Part shown: piece by piece, positions 34,879-43,458 of the stretch | Position numbering within the stretch: position 1 is the first letter of the stretch | Layout: each line of letters starts with the position of its first letter | DNA from: Myxococcales bacterium | GTDB lineage: Bacteria; Myxococcota_A; Polyangia; Polyangiales; Polyangiaceae | Length of the DNA stretch: 64,000 nt | Direction: 5' to 3' | NCBI GenBank assembly: GCA_947473045.1 | Contig: CANJCO010000004.1 | Coordinates: 62,001 to 126,000 of the forward strand | Translations under genes and position numbers: made by a program | The notes under the pieces: generated by a model | Database searches by the model: none | What the model was told of the DNA's origin: nothing | What the model saw: only the letters and a program-made list of their open reading frames with translations

Positions 34879-35898
34879 GTGATCCCATACGAACCCAGCG
34901 CCTCGCCCGACTCTTCTGTTCGCGGGCGTGGCTACTTCTCTCAGGTCGCCAGGCTGGTCTTGCGCGGTGCGCTGCTGGTAGTGCCGGCGGTGTGGCTCGC
35001 GGGCAAGCTGCATCCCGTCGCCCTCATCGGAGCGATGGGGCAGCTGGGCTTCGTGCCGCTCGTCTCGTCGCTGGCGCTCGTGCTGCTCTGTTTCGCTGCC
35101 GGAGCGCTGCGCTGGCAAATTCTGCTGCGCGCCTACGGGGGCGTCGGCGTGCCCCGATTCGGTGTGCTGCTGAGGCACTTGCTGGTAGGATTCTACTTTA
35201 ATCTCCTGCCGGGGAGCGTGGCGGGCGAAGCGGTTCGCGCGCACCGCGTACGGAAGGTATTCGCCGACGGCGCGACGACTTATCTCGTGGTGCTCGCCGA
35301 CCGACTGATGGGGCTGGCCGGACTCGCGGCGCTCGCCGCCCTCACGCTCTGCGGCGCTGACCTGCCGATTCGGCTGCCGCGCGCAGTCGTGGTGCTGGGC
35401 ATCCTGTTTACGGCGACCGCTGCGCTGGGAGGGTTGCTCGCGCCAGCGGTGATCGAGCGCTCGGCGGCGCTGCGGCGCATCCTGCAGCGTCTGCCCGGAG
35501 CCGGCGCGCAGCTCGCGGCGCTGCGGGCGCCGCACGGAAAAATGACGATCGTGACCGCCGGGGCGCTGTCGCTTTGCACGCAGATTTGCGTCGCGCTCGC
35601 GTGCGCGGTGCTCGTCATCTATGCCGCGCCCGTGGCAGACCCGGTGATGGTGATTCGGCTCGCTCCGTTCGTTGTATTGCTCACCTTCATACCTCTGACT
35701 CCCGGAGGCTTCGGACAGCGCGAGGCCGTCTTTGCCGCGACGTTTGCGCTGGCAGGTGCCCCGGAAGACGCCAGCGTCGTCGCGGGCCTCGCGCTTTTCG
35801 CCGTCGGCCTGCCGATCGCGCTGGCCGGCGCGGCCTGCCTTGCTCTTGAACGACTCGGAGTGTTTGTCGAACCAGCCTTCGATTCCTCATCGAAATAG
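34879..35898 (+). CDS. Flippase-like/LPG-synthase-type transmembrane protein
   Basis: A 339-residue integral membrane protein of the UPF0104 (lysylphosphatidylglycerol synthase transmembrane/flippase-like) family with about eight hydrophobic segments. Recognisable pieces are LRWQILLRAYG, the loop FYFNLLPGSVAGEAVRAHRV, the conserved middle DRLMGLAGL and the late FIPLTPGGFGQRE. There is no C-terminal aminoacyl-transfer domain, so it should not make lysyl-PG; a role in lipid or lipid-linked sugar translocation is guessed from family and context. The start is GTG. It leads the rfbG-rfbH-TPP genes on the plus strand with a 50-bp gap. Confidence 0.88.
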   Translation: MIPYEPSASPDSSVRGRGYFSQVARLVLRGALLVVPAVWLAGKLHPVALIGAMGQLGFVPLVSSLALVLLCFAAGALRWQILLRAYGGVGVPRFGVLLRHLLVGFYFNLLPGSVAGEAVRAHRVRKVFADGATTYLVVLADRLMGLAGLAALAALTLCGADLPIRLPRAVVVLGILFTATAALGGLLAPAVIERSAALRRILQRLPGAGAQLAALRAPHGKMTIVTAGALSLCTQICVALACAVLVIYAAPVADPVMVIRLAPFVVLLTFIPLTPGGFGQREAVFAATFALAGAPEDASVVAGLALFAVGLPIALAGAACLALERLGVFVEPAFDSSSK

Positions 35899-35948
35899 CG
35901 ATTTTCATCGCGCGCCGCTGCTATCCTTTCGGCGAGGTAGATCGGCCC

Positions 35949-37049
35949 ATGCGCTCCCATTTTCAAGGCGCCCGCGTGCTCGTTACCGGGCACACCGGCT
36001 TCAAGGGCTCGTGGCTGGCCCTGTGGCTTTCGACGCTGGGGGCGCGGGTCACGGGCCTCTCCCTCGCGCCACCGTCGGAGCCGAACCTGTTCACCCGCGC
36101 GAACGTTGCCCGCGATCTCGTCGATCACCGCGGTGACATCTGCGACGCTGCGGCGCTCGCGAAGCTCGTGTCTGAAATCCAGCCGGATTTCGTGTTTCAC
36201 CTCGCAGCGCAGCCGCTCGTGCGGCGGTCGTACGACGCTCCGCTCGAGACGTTCGCGTCCAACGTGCTCGGCACGGCCAGCGTCCTCGACGCGCTGCGCG
36301 GCGCGCGGCGCGCATGCGTGGCGGTCATCGTCACGAGCGACAAGTGCTACCAGCCGTCCGGCGGCGAGATGCGCGCCCGGAGCGAGGGCGACCCGCTCGG
36401 CGGCGATGATCCTTACAGCGCGAGCAAGGCCTGCGCCGAGCTCGTGACTGCAGCCTACAGGCGGAGCTATTTCGAGCTCGCGTCGCCCGGCGAGCGCGTG
36501 CGCGTCGCCACGGTTCGCGCGGGGAACGTGATCGGCGGCGGCGACTGGGGCGACGATCGACTCGTCGCTGACATCGCCCGAGCGCTCTCGGCAGAGCGCG
36601 CGGTCGCGCTTCGCAATCCCGGCTACGTGCGGCCGTGGCAACACGTGCTCGACCCTCTCTCCGGGTACCTCTGGCTGGCCGCGCGCATGGCTCGTCGCGA
36701 TGGCCTCGAGCTGTGCGAGGGTTGGAATTTCGGCCCGCGCGCAGAGTCCTGGCGAACGGTGCGCGAGGTCGCGGACGCCGCCGTCGCTGCGTGGGGAGGC
36801 GGAAGCGTCGCGCAAGGCACCAGCGATTCGCACAAGCCCGAGATGTCGCTGCTCACGCTCGATACGGGCAAGGCCCAGCGCGAGCTTGGCTGGGCGCCGG
36901 TGTGGGCGTTCGAGCGCGCTGTGCGCGAGACGATGGACTGGTACGCGGCGGAGCATCGCGGCGGCGACGGGCGGGCGCTCTGCCTCTCCCAAATCGCCGC
37001 CTACGAGCACGACGCGGCTGCGGCGCATGCGCCCTGGAGTGAGCGATGA
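35949..37049 (+). CDS. rfbG: CDP-glucose 4,6-dehydratase
   Basis: Converts CDP-glucose to CDP-4-keto-6-deoxyglucose with bound NAD. The 366-residue length is typical. The cofactor site VTGHTGFKGSWLALWL is the hallmark of this subfamily; HLAAQPLVRRSY, TSDKCY and the YSASK catalytic pair follow, then NFGP and the C-terminal LLTLDTGKAQRELGW. Its last 4 bases overlap the start of rfbH (ATGA), so expression is coupled. It acts after RfbF and supplies the substrate of RfbH. Confidence 0.96.
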   Translation: MRSHFQGARVLVTGHTGFKGSWLALWLSTLGARVTGLSLAPPSEPNLFTRANVARDLVDHRGDICDAAALAKLVSEIQPDFVFHLAAQPLVRRSYDAPLETFASNVLGTASVLDALRGARRACVAVIVTSDKCYQPSGGEMRARSEGDPLGGDDPYSASKACAELVTAAYRRSYFELASPGERVRVATVRAGNVIGGGDWGDDRLVADIARALSAERAVALRNPGYVRPWQHVLDPLSGYLWLAARMARRDGLELCEGWNFGPRAESWRTVREVADAAVAAWGGGSVAQGTSDSHKPEMSLLTLDTGKAQRELGWAPVWAFERAVRETMDWYAAEHRGGDGRALCLSQIAAYEHDAAAAHAPWSER

Positions 37050-38380
37050 CCGACACGAATCCCGATCCCGATGACGTAGCAGCGCTCGAGGCGAAGATCC
37101 TCGATCTCGTGACCGAGCTTCACGCCAGGAAGACTGCCAAACGTGCGCTCTTCGTGGCGGGCGCAACGGCCATTCCTTACGCCGGCCGCGTGTACGGCGC
37201 GGAAGAGGTGCGGGCCGCCGTAAAATCGAGCCTCGATTTCTGGCTCACGCTTGGCCCCGAAGGCGCGGCGTTCGAACGCGAGCTCGCGCACTATGTTGGG
37301 GTCAAGCACGCGCTGCTCGTCAACTCGGGCTCCAGCGCCAACCTCGTGGCGTTCATGACGCTCACGAGCGATGCGCTCGACCGCCCGATTCGCCGTGGCG
37401 ACGAGGTGATCACGGTTGCCGCTTCATTCCCCACGACGGTCAATCCCGTCATTCAAGCGGGCTGCATTCCGGTGTTCGTCGACGTCGACCCGCGCACGGC
37501 GAACATCGATGTGAGCCGCCTCGAGGCCGCGCGCTCCGATCGCACCCGCGCCGTGATGATCGCCCACACGCTTGGCAATCCGTTCGACGTTGACTCAGTG
37601 CGTGCATTTTGCAAGCAATACGATCTCGCGCTGATCGAAGACAACTGCGACGCGCTCGGCAGTCTCTATCGCGGGGTGCGCACGGGCACCTTCGGCGATT
37701 TGGCGACGTCGAGTTTTTATCCGCCGCATCACATCACGATGGGCGAAGGCGGCGCGGTTTACACGAAGAGCTCGAAGCTGCGCACCATCGCCGAGAGTTT
37801 TCGCGACTGGGGGCGCGACTGCTGGTGCGCCAGCGGAAAAGACGACACCTGCGGCAAGCGTTTTGCGTGGCAGTGGGAGACCTTGCCGCACGGCTATGAC
37901 CACAAATACGTCTACAGCCACATCGGCTACAATTTGAAGCCGACCGACATTCAGGCCGCGATCGGTCGCGCGCAGCTGCCTCGGCTTCAAGGGTTTGTCG
38001 AAGCGCGCCGGCGCAACTGGGAGAGGCTCCGCGCGCGGCTCGATGTCGCTTCGGGCGACTGGGACTTCATCGAGGCGACGCCGAATTCCGAGCCCAGCTG
38101 GTTCGGCTTTCTCGCCGTGATGAAGCGCCCCGATCACGAGCGACTTACGCGGATCTGCCGCGGTCTTGACGCGCGCAAGATTGGTCACCGTCGCCTCTTC
38201 GGAGGTAACCTGCTCAAGCAGCCAGCATATCGCGCGATCGAACATCGCGTCGTCGGCGGCCTCGAGGCAACCGACGCGATCATGAACGGCGGGCTCTTTC
38301 TTGGGGTCTACCCTGGGCTCACCGATGAGATGCTCGACGCGCAGGCCGACGCGCTGCTGCTGCTGACGCGCACGGCCTAG
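37046..38380 (+). CDS. rfbH: CDP-4-keto-6-deoxyglucose 3-dehydrase (E1)
   Basis: PMP- and iron-sulfur-dependent enzyme that removes the C3 hydroxyl of CDP-4-keto-6-deoxyglucose. In the 444-residue protein the usual PLP Lys of aminotransferases is replaced by His228 in FYPPHHITMGEGG, as in the E1 group. The cluster cysteines Cys201, Cys259, Cys261 and Cys269 have spacing 57-1-7, which matches the published C-x57-C-x-C-x7-C pattern of Yersinia E1 exactly. The start overlaps rfbG. E1 needs an electron-donating reductase (E3, DdhD/RfbI); no gene for one is in the window, so it must lie elsewhere or be replaced. Confidence 0.96.
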   Translation: MTDTNPDPDDVAALEAKILDLVTELHARKTAKRALFVAGATAIPYAGRVYGAEEVRAAVKSSLDFWLTLGPEGAAFERELAHYVGVKHALLVNSGSSANLVAFMTLTSDALDRPIRRGDEVITVAASFPTTVNPVIQAGCIPVFVDVDPRTANIDVSRLEAARSDRTRAVMIAHTLGNPFDVDSVRAFCKQYDLALIEDNCDALGSLYRGVRTGTFGDLATSSFYPPHHITMGEGGAVYTKSSKLRTIAESFRDWGRDCWCASGKDDTCGKRFAWQWETLPHGYDHKYVYSHIGYNLKPTDIQAAIGRAQLPRLQGFVEARRRNWERLRARLDVASGDWDFIEATPNSEPSWFGFLAVMKRPDHERLTRICRGLDARKIGHRRLFGGNLLKQPAYRAIEHRVVGGLEATDAIMNGGLFLGVYPGLTDEMLDAQADALLLLTRTA

Positions 38381-38409
38381 CAGGGTGTGCGATAGAGGGG
38401 ATACCGATC

Positions 38410-40239
38410 ATGGCACTTGTTCGCGTTGCAGACTTCATCGCCTCATTTTTGGCCGAACACGGCGTCGCAGACGTGTTCCTCGTGACCGGCGGCGGTGCCA
38501 TGCACCTCAACGACGCCTTCGGCCGCGAGCGTCGCCTGCGTTACTGGGCGTGCCATCATGAGCAGGCCTGCGCGATCGCGGCTGAGGGCTACGCGCGCGC
38601 GAGCGGGCGCATGGCGGCCGTCAACGTGACGACAGGTCCGGGCGGCACGAACGCGATCACAGGCGTTTGGGGCGCCTACGTCGACTCGATACCCATGATC
38701 GTGGTCTCGGGGCAGGTAAAGTTCGAGACGGTGGTGCGCAGCACCAACTTGCCGCTGCGCCAGCTCGGCGATCAGGAAATCGACATCGCGCGGGTCGTGG
38801 CGCCGATGACGAAATACTCCGTCATGGTGACCGACCCGCAGACTGTTCGCTATCACCTCGAACGCGCGCTGCACCTCGCGACGAGCGGTCGCCCGGGACC
38901 GGTTTGGCTCGACATTCCGATGAACGTGCAGGGCGCGCGGGTCGACCCCGATACCTTGAGCGGATACGAGCCGGCCGAAGACGCGATCGCGTTTGCGACG
39001 ACCGACCTCGCCGGCGCGGCGCGTGATGTTGTGTCGCGCCTGCGCGCGGCCCAGCGCCCTGTCGTCATGGTCGGCACCGGGGTGCGTGTTTCGGGAACGC
39101 ATGACGCGTTTCTTCGAGCCGTATCGGCGATGGGAGTGCCCGTTGCGGTGAGCTTCAACGCCCTCGACGCATTGTGGGCAGAGCATCCTTGCTTCGTCGG
39201 CCGACAAGGCACCATCGGCGACCGCGCGGGAAACTTTGCGGTGCAGAATGCCGACTTGCTGCTGGTGCTCGGCGCGCGCCTGCCGATTCGTCAGGTCAGC
39301 TACGGTTGGCAGGGGTTTGCCAGGCACGCGCTGAAGATCATGGTCGACGTGGACGCGGCGGAGCTCGCCAAGCCGACCCTCTCGATCGACGTGCCCATCC
39401 ACGCCGATCTGCGCGCCTTTTTCCCGGCGTTCGAGGCAGCCCTTGCCGAGGGCGGTCCTGGCGATTACCGCGCGGGCGATCACAGCGCGTGGCTGCGGTG
39501 GTGCCAGGCGCGCGCGGCTCGCTATCCGGTTGTCTTGCCGGAGTACTGGAACACGGCAGGGAGCGTAAACCCGTATTGTTTTATGGAAGCGCTGTCTCAG
39601 CAGGTGCGGCCCGGCGAGATGATCGTGAGCGGAGATGGAACGGCGTCGGTGGCGAGCTTTCAGGCCATGCGTCTGCCGCGAGGCGCGCGCCTGTTTCACA
39701 ACTCGGGATCGGCGCCGATGGGCTTTGATCTGCCCGCGTCGATCGGCGCCGCCGTCGCGACGGGCGAGCGCGTCGTGTGCCTCGCCGGAGACGGCAGCAT
39801 TCAGATGAACCTCCAGGAATTGCAGACGATCGCGACGCATCGCCTGCCCGTGAAGGTATTTGTGCTCAATAACGGCGGCTATCACTCGATTCGCCAGACG
39901 CAGCAAAACTACTTTTCGGACAACATCGTTGGGTGCGGACTCGAGAGCGGCCTCGGGTTTCCCGATTTCGGCGGACTCGCGCGACTGTACGGATTTGGCT
40001 TTCGGCGGGTTTCGTCGCACGGCGACCTCGCGGCGGCGATCGCCGATACGCTGGGCGATGACGGGCCGCAGATGTGTGAGGTAGTGGTTGACCTCACGCA
40101 GGCGTTTGCTCCGAAGCTCGCGTCGAGGCAACTGCCGGATGGCCGCATGGTGTCTTCGCCCCTTGAAGACATGGCGCCGTTTCTGACCCGCGAAGAGTTG
40201 CTCGAAAATATGCTCGTTTCGCCTGCGCCGCAGGAGTGA
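38410..40239 (+). CDS. TPP-dependent enzyme, acetolactate-synthase-like (YerE-like candidate)
   Basis: A 609-residue thiamine diphosphate enzyme with the three-domain layout of acetolactate synthase. The catalytic Glu51 lies in CHHEQACAIAAEGYAR; the TPP/Mg site is GDGS at 460-463 with NNGGYHSIRQ following. Placement 29 bp after rfbH makes true branched-chain amino-acid synthesis unlikely. YerE of Yersinia, a TPP flavoenzyme of this family, adds a two-carbon unit from pyruvate to CDP-3,6-dideoxy-4-keto-glucose to form a branched sugar; this gene is well placed to do the same. The FAD region cannot be judged by eye. It ends 3 bp before the convergent TMTC-like gene. Confidence 0.9.
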   Translation: MALVRVADFIASFLAEHGVADVFLVTGGGAMHLNDAFGRERRLRYWACHHEQACAIAAEGYARASGRMAAVNVTTGPGGTNAITGVWGAYVDSIPMIVVSGQVKFETVVRSTNLPLRQLGDQEIDIARVVAPMTKYSVMVTDPQTVRYHLERALHLATSGRPGPVWLDIPMNVQGARVDPDTLSGYEPAEDAIAFATTDLAGAARDVVSRLRAAQRPVVMVGTGVRVSGTHDAFLRAVSAMGVPVAVSFNALDALWAEHPCFVGRQGTIGDRAGNFAVQNADLLLVLGARLPIRQVSYGWQGFARHALKIMVDVDAAELAKPTLSIDVPIHADLRAFFPAFEAALAEGGPGDYRAGDHSAWLRWCQARAARYPVVLPEYWNTAGSVNPYCFMEALSQQVRPGEMIVSGDGTASVASFQAMRLPRGARLFHNSGSAPMGFDLPASIGAAVATGERVVCLAGDGSIQMNLQELQTIATHRLPVKVFVLNNGGYHSIRQTQQNYFSDNIVGCGLESGLGFPDFGGLARLYGFGFRRVSSHGDLAAAIADTLGDDGPQMCEVVVDLTQAFAPKLASRQLPDGRMVSSPLEDMAPFLTREELLENMLVSPAPQE

Positions 40240-40242
40240 CCG

Positions 40243-42150
40243 TCAGCGCGAAATTGGCGCTCCGTCCGGTCCCTCGCGCCAAGGCTCGCGCGCGGAGAAC
40301 TGCTGCAGCATTCGTTCGGCGACGTTTGCCATCGGGGCGCGCCCCCGTCGCGTGGCCTCTGTCGCGAGCGCGGTTGCCACACCTGTTGCTTCGTTCCACG
40401 CGCCGCCTTCGGCGTACGCAGCGGCGAGCGTCTCGAGCAGGCGCAGCGAGGTCGCGTTCGCGGCGCGGGCATCGGCCGCAGCGCTCTCGCCGATCGCGAT
40501 CGCCTCGGCGCCGTTGCGGGCGCGCGCGTCGGGGGCCGTGCAGAGAATTCGCGCCAGTTTCTCCCGGTTCGCGATGCTCGGATCGCGAGCGACGACGTCG
40601 CGCTGCGCATGAAGGGCCTCGGGCCATTTGCCCTGAGCGATCAGAACGTTTGCCAGGTTTACTTGAACGGTGAGATCGTCGGGCGTCAGCTTCGCAGCGC
40701 GCGAGAAGGCGATCTCGGCGTCGGCGAACCTTCCCTTGCGCGCTTGCACCGTGCCGATGTTGTTGATGCACACTGCGCACGTCGGTCCGTCTTTGGCCGC
40801 CAGCTCGAACTGGACGAGCGCCTCGTCTTCTGCGCCACGCGCAGCGAGCTCGACGCCGTAATGGTAGCGCGCGCGCACGTTGGCCGGGTGCGCGAGCACG
40901 ATGCGGTGAAACAGCTCCTCGACGTTGCGGAACTCGGCATTTCGCTCGATCGTCGTCGCGACGAGCGCGCACGACAGGGTGACGACGATGGCGCCGAACG
41001 CGCGCGGAATTCGCCGCGACGCGAGCTCGATTCCGGCCACCGCGGCGGGGATGAGGAGCGCGAGCGGAACGTACATTCGCCGCTCGGCCAGCAGCTCATT
41101 TTTCAGCGGCAGCAGCGACGAAGTCGGCAGCAGCACGATGAGCCAACCGAGCGCCACGAACGCCATCGGCGGGGCGCGCCGCAGCGCAGCGAGCCCGCTG
41201 ACGACAATGGCTCCGATGAGGGCTGCCGGAAGCGCGACTTCGCGGATCGACCGGGCGACCGGCCAGTCCCAGTAGTCGATGGACAGCCCGCGAGGCCATA
41301 CCGCGAGCTCGAGATACCGCACCAACACGCCGAGCTCGCTCCTCGCGTAGTCGATCGGCCGAAGGTCGACGAAGCCGAACCCCTGCGATGCGTTGCGGCT
41401 GCCAAACGCGACGAGCAGGCCCACCACCGGCAAGAGCGCAAATAGCGTGAGATGGCTCGCGCGGCGCTTGCTCCAGAGTTCGGGCAGCCGCTCGCCCACG
41501 AAGCAGTGATCATACAGCAACACGAGCAGGGGGGCCGTGACGAGCGTCTCCTTCGTCGCCAGGCCGAGGAGGCACGCGAGCGCCATCGCGCCGCGAAGCC
41601 TGCTCGGATTCGCCGCCGTGACGCTCCGCGCGAACGTCGCGAGCGTGAGCAGATAAAACAGCCCTGCGAGCGACTCGTAGCGGTGAACGACGTAGGTGAC
41701 CGCGCTGGTGTGCAGCGGATGGACGACCCACAAAACCGCGCTCGCGAGGGCGATGCCGCTGGCGCCGCGGGCGAAACGCGCGGAGAGCGCCGGGAGTCGA
41801 AGGGTTGTGCGTACGAGGTCGAAGAGCACGAGCCCCGAGACCGCGTGGATGGCCAGGTTCACGGCGTGCCAGCCGCCCACGCGATAGCCGTTTATGAAAT
41901 AGTTGAGCGCGAACGACAGCTGCGCAAACGGCCGCGAGGCGCCCCGCGCCCAACGCAGCGATCCGAGATCGCGCAGGGCGGCGTTGTCTACGATGTTGGC
42001 GATGTCGTCCCAGAGGAACGGCACATCGAAGGTGCGGTGGTAGGCCACGAACGCGGCCGCGACGATCAGGGCGAACGCGAGCGCGACGCGCTTCGTCGCC
42101 AGCTGGGCGACGGGCTCCTGGGCGATTGCGGGATCGTGTTGCTCGTTCAT
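40243..42150 (-). CDS. TPR membrane protein, TMTC/GT-C-like glycosyltransferase, copy B
   Basis: A 635-residue polytopic protein, paralogous to the gene at 29826-31778. It shares the loop HPLHTSAVTYVVHRYESLA, a first-loop acidic motif (FLWDDIAN) and a C-terminal TPR array (about 430-600; YHYGVELAARGAEDEALVQF). About ten hydrophobic segments precede the array. A membrane glycosyltransferase using lipid-linked sugar is the likeliest role. The two Cys of PTCAVC in the TPR part are unusual. It is downstream of the kinase and membrane ATPase genes on the same strand (51-bp gap), so it may belong to their transcript, or to the sugar locus it borders. Confidence 0.75.
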   Translation of the reverse strand: MNEQHDPAIAQEPVAQLATKRVALAFALIVAAAFVAYHRTFDVPFLWDDIANIVDNAALRDLGSLRWARGASRPFAQLSFALNYFINGYRVGGWHAVNLAIHAVSGLVLFDLVRTTLRLPALSARFARGASGIALASAVLWVVHPLHTSAVTYVVHRYESLAGLFYLLTLATFARSVTAANPSRLRGAMALACLLGLATKETLVTAPLLVLLYDHCFVGERLPELWSKRRASHLTLFALLPVVGLLVAFGSRNASQGFGFVDLRPIDYARSELGVLVRYLELAVWPRGLSIDYWDWPVARSIREVALPAALIGAIVVSGLAALRRAPPMAFVALGWLIVLLPTSSLLPLKNELLAERRMYVPLALLIPAAVAGIELASRRIPRAFGAIVVTLSCALVATTIERNAEFRNVEELFHRIVLAHPANVRARYHYGVELAARGAEDEALVQFELAAKDGPTCAVCINNIGTVQARKGRFADAEIAFSRAAKLTPDDLTVQVNLANVLIAQGKWPEALHAQRDVVARDPSIANREKLARILCTAPDARARNGAEAIAIGESAAADARAANATSLRLLETLAAAYAEGGAWNEATGVATALATEATRRGRAPMANVAERMLQQFSAREPWREGPDGAPISR

Positions 42151-42201
42151 TGCAGGTTGGCGCGGCGATGGCGAAGCGCAGGTGCAGACTGCATGCCGCC
42201 G

Positions 42202-43458
42202 CTACCGGCCGCGCGCGCGTACCGGCTCGGCGGTCGTGGGCCTGACCGGAATCTCTTCGGCCGCGATTCGCGCCCGCACGACCAGCACAGCAAGCATCAG
42301 CGCAGCGAAGGCGAGCAGCAGCGTGGCGGCGAGGTGAAGGCGCTCGGGTGAAGTGGACGCGTGAGCCGCGATCGGCGCAGCAGCCGCTTTCGGCGCCTCG
42401 GCGCGCGGGCGGGGCAGCGGCGGCGGCGGGACGGCGAGCTCGAGATGCATGTCGTCAGCGCGCTTGACCTCGGGTTCGGGCTCCGGATCGGGTTCGATGT
42501 CGAGCGTGAGATCGGTGCGAACGAGCGACAGGGGCGGCGCGTTGTCCTTGGGCTTCGCGGCACCATCGGAGACAACGGCAAGCGCGGGTTCGACGTCGCC
42601 CGTGAAAGGCGCAAGGGCGCTCGCGAACGCTCGCATGTTCGGCGTTCGGTTCGCGGGGTCGCGCCTCAGCGCCGCCTTGAGCACCTCCGCAAGCGCCGCG
42701 GGAGCCGCCGGTGCGCGCTCGAGCAGGCTTGGCGCGTCGTGCTGCGCGATCGTGGAAAACAGCTTCCATACTGTCTCGCCCGTGAAGAGCGGGGCGCCCG
42801 TGAGCGCTTCATACAGAATCACCGCGAGCGACCACACATCACTCCGCTCGTCGGCGGTGCGCGCGCCGTTGACCTGCTCGGGTGACATGTAGCGCGGCGA
42901 GCCCACGAGCACATCGGCGTGGGTAAGCGAGACGGCGTCTGCATCGAGGGGCGCGTCGAGCTTCGCGATGCCGAAATCGATGAGCTTGACGGTCTCGGTG
43001 CCGCGCGCCGAACGCGAGATAAAAATGTTCGAAGGCTTGACGTCGCGATGAATGATTCCCGCTTCGTGCGCTGCGGCGAGACCCTCCGCGGCCTCGCACA
43101 AATACCGGCATGCGAGGCCCACCGGCAGCCGCCCGCGCGCGATTGCGTGCATCAGATCTTCGCCCACCAGGCGCTCCATCACGATGTAGGGCGCCGTTTT
43201 TCCGACGCTGCCGACGTCGAAGATTCGAACGACGTGAGGGCTCTCGAGCTTGGCGAGCGCCTTGGCTTCGCGCCGAAAGCGCGCGAGCAGCGTCTCATCA
43301 GCCAGCCCGCCTTCGAGCAGCAATTTGATCGCGACCGGGCGGTCGAGCTCTTCGTGTCGCCCAAGAAGAACCACGCCTCGCGGCGACCGTCCGAGAACGC
43401 CTTCGATGCGGTACTTGCCGTCGAGCAGATCGCCAATCTGAAGCGGATCTGCGCTCAT
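42202..43458 (-). CDS. Transmembrane Ser/Thr protein kinase
   Basis: A 418-residue Hanks-type kinase. The catalytic domain (about 16-270) has VAIKLLLE with the ATP Lys, HRDVKPSNIF, DFGIAKL and GSPRYMSPEQ. The glycine loop is degenerate: GRSPRGVV lacks the middle Gly, which may lower activity. An Asp/Glu/Pro-rich linker (about 300-360) leads to a single C-terminal membrane helix (about 378-398) and a short tail, so there is no sizeable extracellular sensor. Its ATG overlaps the stop of the upstream ATPase gene (ATGA), implying coupled synthesis and a shared job. Confidence 0.93.
   Translation of the reverse strand: MSADPLQIGDLLDGKYRIEGVLGRSPRGVVLLGRHEELDRPVAIKLLLEGGLADETLLARFRREAKALAKLESPHVVRIFDVGSVGKTAPYIVMERLVGEDLMHAIARGRLPVGLACRYLCEAAEGLAAAHEAGIIHRDVKPSNIFISRSARGTETVKLIDFGIAKLDAPLDADAVSLTHADVLVGSPRYMSPEQVNGARTADERSDVWSLAVILYEALTGAPLFTGETVWKLFSTIAQHDAPSLLERAPAAPAALAEVLKAALRRDPANRTPNMRAFASALAPFTGDVEPALAVVSDGAAKPKDNAPPLSLVRTDLTLDIEPDPEPEPEVKRADDMHLELAVPPPPLPRPRAEAPKAAAAPIAAHASTSPERLHLAATLLLAFAALMLAVLVVRARIAAEEIPVRPTTAEPVRARGR

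Noticed and set aside
29826-42150. Horizontal transfer of the sugar locus
   Set aside because: By eye its base composition matches the surroundings and no mobile genes or repeats flank it. A codon-usage test would be needed.
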